DNA of 64,000 bases from Pseudomonas segetis. Its GTDB lineage: Bacteria; Pseudomonadota; Gammaproteobacteria; Pseudomonadales; Pseudomonadaceae. This document shows, one piece after another, positions 44,730 through 53,726 of the stretch. Position 1 is the stretch's first letter. Every line of letters begins with the position of its first letter. Under the pieces are notes generated by a model, which saw nothing but the letters and a program-made list of their open reading frames with translations, was not told the origin of the DNA and did not search any database. The stretch spans positions 124,001 through 188,000 of the forward strand of contig NZ_FZOG01000004.1 of assembly GCF_900188155.1 (NCBI RefSeq), read 5' to 3'. The translations under genes were made by a program, and so were the position numbers.

Positions 44730-45581
44730 GTGCAAACCACCTCTGCTCGTTTTTTTCTGCAAAAACCATTGCTGCCAGGTTTTGGCCTGAGCTTTGGCTT
44801 CAGCACCTTTTATATTTCCCTGGTCATCCTGTTCCCGCTGTCGGCGTTGCTGGTGTATGTCGGCGACATGGGCTGGGCTCAGTATTGGCACGCGATCAGC
44901 GACCCACGTGTGGTGCAGAGTTACAAGGTGACCTTGAGCGGGGCCTTTTACGCCACCATTGCCACGGTGCTGATCGGCATGTTGCTGGCGTGGATCATCA
45001 CCCGTTATGAATTCCCGGGCCGGCGCCTGATCGATGCATTTATCGACCTGCCTTTTGCCTTGCCGACCTCAGTCGCCGGCTTGACCCTGGCAACGCTACT
45101 GGCTCCCAGTGGCTGGCTGGGCGCATGGCTTGAGCCCATGGGCATCAAGCTGGCCTATGCCTACCCCGGCATCATGATCGCCATGGTATTTACCAGCCTG
45201 CCCTTTGTTGTGCGCACCGTACAGCCGGTAATGCAAGACATGGGGCACGAATACGAAGAAGCCGCCAGGACCTTGGGCGCCAATCGCGTACAAACCTTCT
45301 TCCACGTCATACTCCCGACTTTACTGCCTGCCTTGTTGACCGGCGCTTCGCAGTCGTTTATCCGCAGCCTCGGTGAGTTTGGTGCGGTGATCATGCTGGC
45401 GGGCAATATCCCGTTCAAGACCGAGGTGTCCTCGCTGATGATTTTTATCCGCTTGCAGGAGTTCAACTACCCGGCTGCCGCGGCAATTGCCTCGGTGATC
45501 CTGCTGGCATCTCTGACACTGCTGTTTAGCTTGCAAGTACTACAGGGCCATCTTTTCAAATGGCAACGGCAAGGCAAATGA
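44730..45581 (+). CDS. cysT: Sulfate/thiosulfate ABC permease (CysT/CysU), thiosulfate set
   Basis: 283 residues from GTG 44730 with AGGAA 8 nt upstream. About six membrane helices carry the permease coupling loop EYEEAARTLGANRVQTFFHV, and RSLGEFGAVIMLAGNIPFKT is typical of CysT. Its 3' end overlaps the next gene (ATGA). It forms the inner-membrane channel with CysW, driven by a CysA subunit that must come from elsewhere, most simply the cysA at 42256. The duplicate at 47864 is clearly diverged from it. Confidence 0.9.
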   Translation: MQTTSARFFLQKPLLPGFGLSFGFSTFYISLVILFPLSALLVYVGDMGWAQYWHAISDPRVVQSYKVTLSGAFYATIATVLIGMLLAWIITRYEFPGRRLIDAFIDLPFALPTSVAGLTLATLLAPSGWLGAWLEPMGIKLAYAYPGIMIAMVFTSLPFVVRTVQPVMQDMGHEYEEAARTLGANRVQTFFHVILPTLLPALLTGASQSFIRSLGEFGAVIMLAGNIPFKTEVSSLMIFIRLQEFNYPAAAAIASVILLASLTLLFSLQVLQGHLFKWQRQGK

Positions 45582-46408
45582 AAAAACCTCAACACTGGCA
45601 TCAATGGCTGCTGATCGCGCTTGGCTTGAGCCTTGTCATCCTGATCCTGCTGGTGCCGTTGCTGCTGATCTTCAGCAAGGCACTCTCGGGTGGACTGACG
45701 CTGTTATGGGGCAACCTGAACGAAGACTACATGCTGCATGCCATCGGCTTGACGCTAATGGTTGCCGCCATGACCGTGCCGATCAACCTGGTGTTCGGTG
45801 TACTGCTGGCCTGGTGCATTACCCACTATGACTTCCGTGGCCGCAAGGTGCTGACCACCTTTGTCGATATTCCTTATGCGGTATCCCCCGTTGTGGCAGG
45901 CCTGTGCTACCTGGTGGTCTACGGCATCGAAAGCACGCTGGGCCAGTGGTTCTACGATAACGATATCCAGATCATGTTCGCCTGGCCCGGCATTGTCATG
46001 GTCACCGTATTCGTCACCGCACCCTATGTGGCCCGTATCCTGATTCCCGTCATGCAGACCCAGGGGCAGGATGAAGAAACCGCGGCGCTTTGCCTGGGTG
46101 CGAATGGTTGGCAGATATTCCGCAACATCACCCTGCCCAAAATCAAATGGGCATTGCTCTACGGCGTAGTGGTAACCAACGCCCGTGCAGTCGGGGAGTT
46201 TGGGGCGGTGTCGGTGGTATCAGGCACCATTATCAACCACACGCTGACCTTGCCCTTGCTGGTCGATCAGCTCAACAACGACTACAAGACCGCTGCTGCA
46301 TTCACCGCAGCCGCCCTGCTTGCACTGATGGCGCTGCTCACATTGTTGCTCAAAACCTTTATGGAATGGCGCCAACGTACATTGATGCAAAAGGCAGAAG
46401 CCCAGTAG
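45578..46408 (+). CDS. cysW: Sulfate/thiosulfate ABC permease (CysW), thiosulfate set
   Basis: 276 residues, start ATG 45578 overlapping the cysT stop. There are multiple membrane helices, with the CysW pattern FVDIPYAVSPVVAGLCYLVV and the coupling loop ETAALCLGANGWQIFRNI, then [15 protein letters not shown]. It is the partner of the preceding CysT. The start six codons earlier at 45560 is possible but the ATGA overlap is more usual. Confidence 0.9.
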   Translation: MKKPQHWHQWLLIALGLSLVILILLVPLLLIFSKALSGGLTLLWGNLNEDYMLHAIGLTLMVAAMTVPINLVFGVLLAWCITHYDFRGRKVLTTFVDIPYAVSPVVAGLCYLVVYGIESTLGQWFYDNDIQIMFAWPGIVMVTVFVTAPYVARILIPVMQTQGQDEETAALCLGANGWQIFRNITLPKIKWALLYGVVVTNARAVGEFGAVSVVSGTIINHTLTLPLLVDQLNNDYKTAAAFTAAALLALMALLTLLLKTFMEWRQRTLMQKAEAQ

Positions 46409-46573
46409 GCCACACTGTTACCAAAGCGGCTGGGCCAGCTCCTCGCACGGCTGCTGACAAAATGCTGGGATATTCGATCAGGCCTGTGCTAAAAACGGCA
46501 CTACCGCATCATGCGTACAGCCGCCTACTCCAACATTGGGCGCGGCAGTTTGAACAGTTCTACCCCGGAGCCC

Positions 46574-46975
46574 ATGAGCGAAACCTTTGCAACTCGCCAA
46601 CCCTGTCCGCCCGGCGCCTGCGACTGCGGGCGCGAGCAACTGGAGACGACTCCAGGGGCGGACGTGCGCATCCTTCGATTGACCCGCCATGAAGAAAGAC
46701 GCCTGATCGAGCGGCTTGAAAACATCCAGAGCCTTGAAGACCTCGAACGCCTGCAAGCGCGTATCTACGAACAGCTGGGTGTACGCGTGAAGGTTGCCCC
46801 CGGCTTTAACGAGGTACGCAGCATGCGCGGCATTGCCATAGAGATCGCAGAGCTGACCGGGCTGTGCCGCAAGACTCGCCAATCGATTCCGGCAGCCATT
46901 CGCCGAGGCCTGGAAAAACGTCCAGAGATTGCCTTCCGCCTGCTTGATAGCCACGACTTGCTGCGCGACACCTAA
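46574..46975 (+). CDS. Conserved hypothetical protein with CPPGACDCGRE motif
   Basis: 133 residues from ATG 46574 behind GGAG. The N-terminus holds QPCPPGACDCGRE, with four close Cys/Pro-Gly positions that could bind a metal. The rest is helical with RLTRHEERRLIERLENIQSL, LGVRVKVAPGFNEVRSMRGI and CRKTRQSIPAAIRRGLE. I recall similar proteins in Pseudomonas and Azotobacter without an assigned function. It lies between the two cys transporter sets and ends only 6 nt from the convergent cysW, so a role in sulfur or metal response is a guess from place only. Confidence 0.65.
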   Translation: MSETFATRQPCPPGACDCGREQLETTPGADVRILRLTRHEERRLIERLENIQSLEDLERLQARIYEQLGVRVKVAPGFNEVRSMRGIAIEIAELTGLCRKTRQSIPAAIRRGLEKRPEIAFRLLDSHDLLRDT

Positions 46976-46981
46976 AGCCCG

Positions 46982-47854
46982 TCAATTCTCGTTGGCGACA
47001 TGCTTGAGGTGATTTAGGCGCTGCTCACTCAGCTGCTTTAACAACAAAATGATCAGCGCCAGCAGCAATAACAAGCTGGCGACACTGAATGCCGCAACGT
47101 GGTTGTATTCGTTGTAGAGAATCTCGACATGCAGCGGCAATGTGTTGGTGTAGCCACGGATATGCCCGGAAACCACCGAGACAGCACCAAACTCACCCAT
47201 CGCCCGTGCAGTACAGAGCACCACACCGTAGATCAACCCCCACTTGATGTTGGGCAAGGTGACATGCCAGAACATTTGCAAGCCATTGGCGCCGAGCAAG
47301 CGTGCGGCTTCCTCTTCCTGGGTGCCCTGCTGCTGCATCAGTGGAATCAGCTCGCGAGCCACAAATGGCACTGTGACGAACACTGTTGCCAGAATGATCC
47401 CCGGCAAGGCAAAAACAATTTGAATATTGCGCGCCTGCAACCACTCGCCGAAAAAACCCTGGGCACCGAACAACAAGACATAAATCAAACCTGCAATGAC
47501 CGGCGATACCGAAAACGGCAAATCGATCAGCGTGACCAGCAGGCTTTTACCGCGAAACTCATACTTGCTTACAGCCCATGCGGCGCAGACGCCAAACACC
47601 AAGTTAAGCGGCACAGAAATGCCCACCGCAAGCAAAGTCAACTGCAGCGCAGACAAGGCATCAGGCTCGAATATGGCGCTGATAAACACCGCCCAGCCTT
47701 GCTTTAATGCGGCGCTGACAACCACGCCCAGTGGCAGCAACAGAAATAATCCAAACACCATCCAGGCCGCCATTATCAACAGCGGTTTGCCTGAATTATT
47801 GCGGCGCCTTAGCCGGTGATTTGAAGACGGCAAGGCACTCGATTGTGATGACAT
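46982..47854 (-). CDS. cysW: Sulfate ABC permease (CysW), sulfate set
   Basis: 290 residues. The helices include [20 protein letters not shown], then [19 protein letters not shown] and [19 protein letters not shown], all typical CysW. The start follows the cysT stop by 9 nt. In the usual Pseudomonas operon cysA comes next, but here the next gene on this strand is cysA nearly 4 kb away, beyond the inverted thiosulfate set. It is expected to pair with CysT at 47864 and use the CysA at 42256. Confidence 0.93.
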   Translation of the reverse strand: MSSQSSALPSSNHRLRRRNNSGKPLLIMAAWMVFGLFLLLPLGVVVSAALKQGWAVFISAIFEPDALSALQLTLLAVGISVPLNLVFGVCAAWAVSKYEFRGKSLLVTLIDLPFSVSPVIAGLIYVLLFGAQGFFGEWLQARNIQIVFALPGIILATVFVTVPFVARELIPLMQQQGTQEEEAARLLGANGLQMFWHVTLPNIKWGLIYGVVLCTARAMGEFGAVSVVSGHIRGYTNTLPLHVEILYNEYNHVAAFSVASLLLLLALIILLLKQLSEQRLNHLKHVANEN

Positions 47855-47863
47855 GATCCACCC

Positions 47864-48682
47864 TCAAGTTTTGATAATTCTGCGCTGCAACAGATTGATC
47901 AGCAGCAGCAAAGTAAATGAAACCACCAGCATCAGTACGCCAATCGCGGTAGCGCCGTGATAGTCGTATTGATCGAGCTTGACCATGATCAGCAGTGGCA
48001 GGATTTCAGTTTTCATCGGCATGTTGCCGGCAATGAAAATAACCGATCCGTACTCGCCCACGCCTCGCGCAAAAGCCAATGAGAAACCGGTCAACCAGGC
48101 TGGCAACATCGCAGGCAAAATCAGATGACGCACAATCTGCAATGGCTTGGCCCCCAGACAGGCGGCGGCCTCTTCGATCTCGCGCGGGATATCAGCCAAC
48201 ACCGGTTGCAGGGTGCGCACCACAAACGGCAAGGTGACAAACGCAAGTGCCAAGGTGATCCCCAGCGGGGTGTAGGCAATTTTCAAACCGATGTCGCTGG
48301 CCAACTTGCCGATCAAGCCATTGGGCGCATACAAGGCAGTCAACGCGATACCGGCAACAGCGGTGGGCAGTGCAAATGGTAGGTCGATCATGGCTTCGAT
48401 GACCTTGCGCCCGGCAAACTCGTAGCGCACCAATACCCAGGCCAGCAGGGCACCGATAAACGCATTGATCATGGCGGCGGCAAAGGCCGTGCTAAAGCTC
48501 AACTTAAGTGCGGCACGTACACGCGGTGCAGAGATGATCGCCCAGAAATCAGCCCACGAAAGCTGCGCCGCATGGACGAACATCGCCGCCAATGGGATCA
48601 GCACCAGCAAGCTCAGGTACAGCAGGGTAAAGCCCAGCGTCATGCCGAAGCCGGGTATGACGGGAGAAGTTCGACGCAGCAT
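47864..48682 (-). CDS. cysT: Sulfate ABC permease (CysT), sulfate set
   Basis: 272 residues from ATG 48682 with AAGGA 6 nt upstream. SPVIPGFGMTLGFTLLYLSL begins the first helix; the coupling loop is EIEEAAACLGAKPLQIVRHL and the CysT pattern GVGEYGSVIFIAGNMPMKTE follows. It is the second permease gene after sbp in the oscA-sbp-cysT-cysW order. Two earlier codons could also serve as start but lie closer to the ribosome site. Confidence 0.93.
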   Translation of the reverse strand: MLRRTSPVIPGFGMTLGFTLLYLSLLVLIPLAAMFVHAAQLSWADFWAIISAPRVRAALKLSFSTAFAAAMINAFIGALLAWVLVRYEFAGRKVIEAMIDLPFALPTAVAGIALTALYAPNGLIGKLASDIGLKIAYTPLGITLALAFVTLPFVVRTLQPVLADIPREIEEAAACLGAKPLQIVRHLILPAMLPAWLTGFSLAFARGVGEYGSVIFIAGNMPMKTEILPLLIMVKLDQYDYHGATAIGVLMLVVSFTLLLLINLLQRRIIKT

Positions 48683-48771
48683 GATCAATCCTTAACAAAC
48701 AACCACGCAGGTGCAGTGCAACTTTAAGTAAGCTGTGCTGCACAACTGCAATTGTGGGCCTGGCCCGCTGA

Positions 48772-49770
48772 CTACTGGACTTGATAGATCTGGTCGAACA
48801 CACCACCATCGTTAAAGAACTTCGGCTGCGCGACTTTCCAACCACCAAAGTCCTTATCGACAGTGACCAATTTCAAGGCCGGAAACTGCTTGCTGAACTC
48901 GGCGGCAATTTGTGGATTGCGTGGGCGATAAAAATGTTTGGCGGCAAGGCGCTGCCCTTCATCGCTGTAGAGATATTCAAGATAAGCCTGCGCCACTTCA
49001 CGCGTGCCTTTGCGCTCGACGTTCTTATCGACCACGGCAACAGGAGGCTCGGCAAGAATAGACAGTGAAGGTGCGATAATCTCAAACTGATCGCCGCCCT
49101 CTTCCTTCAGTGCCAGAAAGGCTTCATTTTCCCAAGCCAGCAATACATCGCCAATTTGGTTGTTCACGAAGGTGATGGTTGAGCCACGTGCGCCGGTATC
49201 CAGTACCGGCACGTTGCTATAAAGCTTCTTTACAAAATCCTGTGCCTGTTGGTCACTGCCAAGCTTTTGCTTGGCGTAGGCCCAGGCTGCGAGAAAGTTC
49301 CAGCGTGCTCCGCCCGATGTTTTCGGATTCGGCGTGATAACCGACACGCCCGGCTTGATTAGATCATCCCAATCCTTGATGGCCTTGGGGTTACCTTTGC
49401 GCACCAGGAAGACAATGGTCGACGTGTAGGGTGTGCTTGATTGCGGCAAGCGTTCTTGCCAATTTTCAGGGATCAACTTGCCGATGCGGTGTAGTTCGTC
49501 GATATCGCCGGCAAGCGCCAGGGTGACAACGTCAGCCGGTAAACCATCGATCACCGCCCGGGCCTGTTTGCCAGAGCCTCCATGGGATTGCTGAACCTTG
49601 ATCGCCGGATGTCCTTCAGCCTGCCAATGTTTATTAAATGCAGCATTGAACTCGCTGTAGAACTCACGGGTTGGATCGTACGAAACATTCAACAAGGTTT
49701 GCGCTGCGGCGACGGGACCAGCAATGAAGGCGCTCGCCAGAGCGGCGAATGTAAGACCACGAATAAGCAT
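48772..49770 (-). CDS. sbp: Periplasmic sulfate-binding protein
   Basis: 332 residues from ATG 49770 ([20 protein letters not shown], signal peptide) with AGGGAG upstream. [68 protein letters not shown] and WENEAFLAL are Sbp-specific, as against the CysP pattern at 43645. It binds sulfate in the periplasm and feeds CysT/CysW. It is preceded by oscA in the common Pseudomonas arrangement. Confidence 0.95.
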   Translation of the reverse strand: MLIRGLTFAALASAFIAGPVAAAQTLLNVSYDPTREFYSEFNAAFNKHWQAEGHPAIKVQQSHGGSGKQARAVIDGLPADVVTLALAGDIDELHRIGKLIPENWQERLPQSSTPYTSTIVFLVRKGNPKAIKDWDDLIKPGVSVITPNPKTSGGARWNFLAAWAYAKQKLGSDQQAQDFVKKLYSNVPVLDTGARGSTITFVNNQIGDVLLAWENEAFLALKEEGGDQFEIIAPSLSILAEPPVAVVDKNVERKGTREVAQAYLEYLYSDEGQRLAAKHFYRPRNPQIAAEFSKQFPALKLVTVDKDFGGWKVAQPKFFNDGGVFDQIYQVQ

Positions 49771-49936
49771 GATGCAACTCCCTAAACAGACATTTGATTT
49801 GGACATGGCCGCACACAGCCTGGGGCTGATTAACGGATGCAATACCGGTACGTGTTGGGTTATCACGCCCTCCGGTGGTCCAGTCGGGCTAGGGTGAAAG
49901 CGGGAAATCCTTCGGAAACTGACGAGCTCCGCCAAC

Positions 49937-50110
49937 CTATTGGTTTGCGGTTACCAACCTGAATTTTTCTTTGCGTTCTATTTGCACCACCTGGCCGTTA
50001 TGCACGGCAATCTCTACCGAACCAAACTTGAGGCCGTTGAGCGCATTTTTGATTTCGCGCAACACCTGTGCGTCGTCCAGGTTGTTCGATTTTTTTTCTG
50101 TCGCAGTCAT
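49937..50110 (-). CDS. oscA: OscA-like small protein (DUF2292)
   Basis: 57 residues from ATG 50110: [20 protein letters not shown] then [20 protein letters not shown] and [12 protein letters not shown]. The [18 protein letters not shown] pattern is the DUF2292/OscA family, found immediately before sbp in Pseudomonas and linked in the literature to organosulfur use and chromate-stress sulfur starvation. The molecular role is unclear. It begins the minus-strand sulfate operon and lies about 70 bp downstream of the AT-rich box pair. Confidence 0.9.
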   Translation of the reverse strand: MTATEKKSNNLDDAQVLREIKNALNGLKFGSVEIAVHNGQVVQIERKEKFRLVTANQ

Positions 50111-50180
50111 TGCTAGGCTCCTATCCCACCCCTGATCTTTGCCTGCAGGTGGGTCTGAATCGATATTAGGAGAGCCTTTC

Positions 50181-50228
50181 TATTCTTAAAAATACTATTT
50201 ATTAACATATTTATTACTTTTTAGAATA
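50181..50228. promoter_or_regulatory. Paired inverted AT-rich boxes upstream of oscA
   Basis: TATTCTTAAAAATAC (50181-50195) faces ATTACTTTTTAGAATAAA (50213-50230), an inverted near-copy, separated by about 18 bp. The pair is the same word that occurs in the cysA-cysP gap. The convergent layout and the sulfur genes downstream fit CysB-type sites. The 244-bp gap (50111-50354) holds no gene. Confidence 0.6.
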
Positions 50229-50354
50229 AACAAACTCAAGCATCTTCATCTCGCCAAATCGATCAAAAGGAATAAGAAAATAATTTTTTATTCTTTTATT
50301 AACCAACCAATATTACCTACCCTGCTGGCGTCAAACACTTAATGAGCCAAGCCC

Positions 50355-50936
50355 ATGCCTGAGCAATCCATTCGCTACTTAATCATTCCAGGCTGGCATG
50401 GCTCACCTGCAGAACATTGGCAAAGCCACTGGCAACGCGTGCTGCCGAACAGCAGCCGGGTCGAGCAAGACAACTGGCAACACCCACAAAAAACCAGTTG
50501 GGTTGAGCAATTGCAGCGTGCAATAGCAGATGACACACGGCCAGTCGTGCTTATCGCCCATAGCTTGGGCTGTGTGACTGTGGCTCATTGGGCCGCGCAA
50601 GCACCTAAAGAGCTGATCAACCGAGTACTGGGTGCGCTGCTGGTTGCTCCAGCCGATGTAGAACGACTCAACTGCCCTGGCCCACTGCGCAACTTTGCGC
50701 CCATACCAAGTGCCAGGCTGCCCTTTCCCAGCCAGCTAATTGGCTCGGATAACGACCCCGCCGCCAGCGCCAATCGGGCGCTGCAATTAGCGCAAGCTTG
50801 GGGCAGCGAAGTCTCAATTCTGCGCGGTGTCGGCCATATCAATGTGTCATCGGGCCATAGCCGCTGGGAGCAAGGCTTTAGTCATCTTTACCGTCTACAG
50901 CGGCAACTGGAAGACGATAGTCGGAAGATGGCCTGA
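50355..50936 (+). CDS. RBBP9/YdeN-type serine hydrolase
   Basis: 193 residues, start ATG 50355 (MPEQSIRYLIIPGWHGSPAE). The alpha/beta-hydrolase elements are the GWHGSPAEHW oxyanion region, nucleophile Ser in LIAHSLGCVTVAHWA, Asp in IGSDNDPAAS and His in GVGHINVSSGHS. This is the RBBP9/YdeN family of small esterase-like hydrolases with unclear natural substrates. It is divergent from oscA across the box-containing gap and so may share the sulfur-starvation regulation. Confidence 0.88.
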   Translation: MPEQSIRYLIIPGWHGSPAEHWQSHWQRVLPNSSRVEQDNWQHPQKTSWVEQLQRAIADDTRPVVLIAHSLGCVTVAHWAAQAPKELINRVLGALLVAPADVERLNCPGPLRNFAPIPSARLPFPSQLIGSDNDPAASANRALQLAQAWGSEVSILRGVGHINVSSGHSRWEQGFSHLYRLQRQLEDDSRKMA

Positions 50937-51070
50937 TTCACGCTTTAGCACTTTAGCCAACGCGACTATTCACCCGCTCCACCTTTTCTCAATACACACC
51001 GATCTGCACTTGCCAGAGCGGCGGCTGTGCGTCTGATTTCGCCGTGGTTTGACGACCAACACAACTCAAG

Positions 51071-51085
51071 TTACGCTTAACGTAA
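51071..51085 (+). promoter_or_regulatory. Palindrome just upstream of hmgA
   Basis: TTACG-CTTAA-CGTAA is a perfect 5-bp inverted repeat 24 nt before the hmgA start. It is a candidate operator for the homogentisate pathway regulator (HmgR/IclR type in Pseudomonas), but no regulator gene is nearby. Confidence 0.4.
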
Positions 51086-51108
51086 TTCAATTACACAAAA
51101 ATAAAATC

Positions 51109-52401
51109 ATGAAATCCCAAGACCTCGTCTACTTATCGGGCTTTGCCAACCACCACAGCAGTGAAGCATTGCCGGGTGCTTTGCCGATCGGGCAAAACTC
51201 GCCGCAAAAAGTACCTTATGGTTTGTATACAGAGCTGCTCTCAGGCACTGCATTTACTGTCCCACGGGCAGACTCGCGGCGAACCTGGATGTACCGCATA
51301 AAGCCCTCGGCCAATCACCCCGCCTTTGTACGCATGGATAAACAGATTTGCGGTGGCCAGCTGGGCCCGGTCACCCCGAATCGCTTGCGCTGGAACCCCC
51401 TGCAAATACCTGAACCTGCGACTGATTTCATTGATGGTTTAGTTACCCTCGCCGCCACCAACGCTGCCGATCAGGCAAGCGGGGTCAGCGTGCATGTCTA
51501 CCGAGCTAATTGCTCGATGACCCGGGTGATGTTCAACGCCGATGGCGAGCTGTTGATCGTGCCGCAGCAAGGTCGCCTGCGAATCGCCACGGAGCTTGGT
51601 CTGCTTGTGGTCGAGCCACTTGAAATTGCAGTAATCCCGCGCGGCATGAAGTTTCGTGTTGAGTTACTCGATGCCAGCGCCCGCGGCTATATCTGCGAGA
51701 ATCACGGCAGTGCTTTCCATTTGCCGGAGTTGGGACCGATTGGCAGCAATGGTTTGGCCAACCCGCGCGATTTCCTCGCACCGGTCGCCCATTTCGAGGA
51801 TGTGGAGCAACCGGTACAGCTGGTGCAGAAATTTCTTGGCGAGTTGTGGGCAACACAGCTTGATCATTCGCCGCTGGACGTGGTCGCCTGGCATGGCAAT
51901 AACCTGCCCTATAAATATGATCTGCGCCGTTTCAATACCATTGGCACCGTCAGCTTTGATCATCCGGACCCGTCAATCTTCACGGTGCTGACCTCACCAA
52001 GCAATACGCCAGGCCAGGCTAATGCAGACTTTGTGATCTTCCCGCCGCGCTGGATGGTGGCCGAAAACACCTTCCGTCCGCCCTGGTTCCACCGCAACCT
52101 GATGAATGAGTTCATGGGCTTGATCAAGGGTGCATACGACGCCAAGGCCGATGGCTTCTCGCCCGGCGGCGCTTCATTGCACAATTGCATGAGCGCCCAT
52201 GGCCCCGACAACACCAGTACAACCCAGGCGATTGCTGCGGATTTGCAACCGCATAAGATCGATAACACCATGGCTTTTATGTTCGAGACCTGCAATGTAC
52301 TTCGCCCAAGCCAACACGCCCTGCAGTGCCCGGAACTCCAGGCTGATTACGATGCGTGCTGGGCCGGCATGAGCAAGACATTCAATCCAGACCAGGTTTA
52401 A
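51109..52401 (+). CDS. hmgA: Homogentisate 1,2-dioxygenase
   Basis: 430 residues from ATG 51109, giving [20 protein letters not shown] then [20 protein letters not shown], the standard HmgA N-terminus. Iron-centre and active-site segments are visible: [40 protein letters not shown] and [12 protein letters not shown]. It opens homogentisate to maleylacetoacetate in tyrosine/phenylalanine breakdown. It is alone here: the usual fahA and maiA partners are not adjacent. An in-frame ATG 60 nt upstream would add an atypical extension. Confidence 0.93.
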   Translation: MKSQDLVYLSGFANHHSSEALPGALPIGQNSPQKVPYGLYTELLSGTAFTVPRADSRRTWMYRIKPSANHPAFVRMDKQICGGQLGPVTPNRLRWNPLQIPEPATDFIDGLVTLAATNAADQASGVSVHVYRANCSMTRVMFNADGELLIVPQQGRLRIATELGLLVVEPLEIAVIPRGMKFRVELLDASARGYICENHGSAFHLPELGPIGSNGLANPRDFLAPVAHFEDVEQPVQLVQKFLGELWATQLDHSPLDVVAWHGNNLPYKYDLRRFNTIGTVSFDHPDPSIFTVLTSPSNTPGQANADFVIFPPRWMVAENTFRPPWFHRNLMNEFMGLIKGAYDAKADGFSPGGASLHNCMSAHGPDNTSTTQAIAADLQPHKIDNTMAFMFETCNVLRPSQHALQCPELQADYDACWAGMSKTFNPDQV

Positions 52402-52813
52402 TCCCATCATCACGGCACGGCTCAGGTGCGATTGATCCTGAGCCGATGCACCGCTCGTTCCCACGCCCCGCTTGACCTTTGCATACAGCCCGTTAGTATG
52501 CCGCGCTTTTCATCTCGCCCGGATCCTAGATACATCTCGTAGCAACAGCTATCAAAGCTGGCTGAGCAACGCTTGCCCTGCAACGCCCCAAACTGATGCA
52601 AAACTGTCCTTTTGGTCAGAAAAATGGCTGTTAATGGCGCCTGCGCAGTTGATCACTCTGTAACCAAATACAGCAAAACTCCCCGAAAAACCGGGTTTAT
52701 AACCGCACAAAGACAAAAAATTGCCGATTGGCTTTGTTTTTGCTCTAGAAGCGACAGCCTGACCGAATAGACAGGTTTAAAACTATAATTCTGCGCACCA
52801 GGAGCACCATCCG
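52402..52813. other. Intergenic region hmgA to tsx/ompK-like gene
   Basis: 412 bases without a gene. A hairpin GGCTCAGG/CCTGAGCC (52419-52426 with 52437-52444) just after hmgA is a possible terminator without T-run. The right part should hold the promoter of the outer-membrane gene; I see no clear operator. Confidence 0.5.
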
Positions 52814-53608
52814 ATGAACCGTTTTATCTCTACTCTGATGTTAGCCGGCGGGCTTCTGGCTGGCGGCCAGGCTGTAGCTGGCGATTACCTGCAATGGCAA
52901 AACAACAGCTTCACCTATCTTTACGGCAAGAACTTCAAGGTTGATCCGGAAGACCAGCAAACCGTAACTTTTGAACATGCCAGCGGCTGGAGTGTCGGTG
53001 ACCTGTTTTTCTTCGTCGACGGCATCACCTACAACAGTGCCGAGCGCAATGGCGCCGGTGACAGCAGCACCTTCTATGGCGAGTTTGCACCGCGCCTGTC
53101 GTTCGGCAAGCTGTTCAACACCAAGCTGGAGTTTGGCCCCGTCAAGGACGTGCTGTTGGCCATGACCTATGAATTTGGCGAGGACGACACCGAGTCGTAC
53201 CTGATCGGTCCGGGCTTTGACCTGGCAATTCCCGGGTTTGATTATTTCCAGATCAATACCTATTTGCGCACCACCGATGGCAAGCGTGATGGCGATAACG
53301 TCTGGCAGATCACGCCAGTCTGGAGCTACACAATCCCAGTGGGTAACTCGGATATCCTGATCGACGGTTTCATGGACTGGGTGGTCGATAACGACAACAG
53401 CTATCACGCCAACCTGCACTTCAACCCGCAAGTCAAATACGACTTGGGCAAGGCCCTGAGCTGGGGTGAAAAACAACTCTATGTGGGCATCGAATACGAT
53501 TACTGGAAAGACAAATACGGTATCGATAACGATAGCTACCTGGGCGACACCATCCTTGATGGCACGAACCAGAGCGCGACCAACTTCATCGTAAAAGTAC
53601 ACTTCTAA
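52814..53608 (+). CDS. Tsx/OmpK-like outer-membrane channel protein
   Basis: 264 residues. A signal peptide MNRFISTLMLAGGLLAGGQA ends VAG, followed by beta strands: DYLQWQNNSFTYLYGKNFKV, TFEHASGWSVGDLFFFVD, STFYGEFAPRLSFGKLF and a C-terminal aromatic end NFIVKVHF. The terminal Phe and the pattern are those of the nucleoside-specific Tsx/OmpK family of small 12-strand barrels. In Pseudomonas such proteins are annotated as nucleoside-binding outer-membrane proteins. It is a solitary gene with its own terminator. Confidence 0.85.
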   Translation: MNRFISTLMLAGGLLAGGQAVAGDYLQWQNNSFTYLYGKNFKVDPEDQQTVTFEHASGWSVGDLFFFVDGITYNSAERNGAGDSSTFYGEFAPRLSFGKLFNTKLEFGPVKDVLLAMTYEFGEDDTESYLIGPGFDLAIPGFDYFQINTYLRTTDGKRDGDNVWQITPVWSYTIPVGNSDILIDGFMDWVVDNDNSYHANLHFNPQVKYDLGKALSWGEKQLYVGIEYDYWKDKYGIDNDSYLGDTILDGTNQSATNFIVKVHF

Positions 53609-53615
53609 AGGCCAA

Positions 53616-53648
53616 GCGCAGGCGAACACACGGTTGGCCTGCGCAATT
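53616..53648 (+). terminator. Terminator of the outer-membrane gene
   Basis: GCGCAGGC (53616-53623) pairs with GCCTGCGC (53637-53644), followed by AATTTA. Confidence 0.7.
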
Positions 53649-53726
53649 TACAGCTTGAGCCTTCAGTACAATGCCATTGCCGTTGCTTGTGTGATTAGAT
53701 GAGCCATCTGCATACAAGGATGCATC

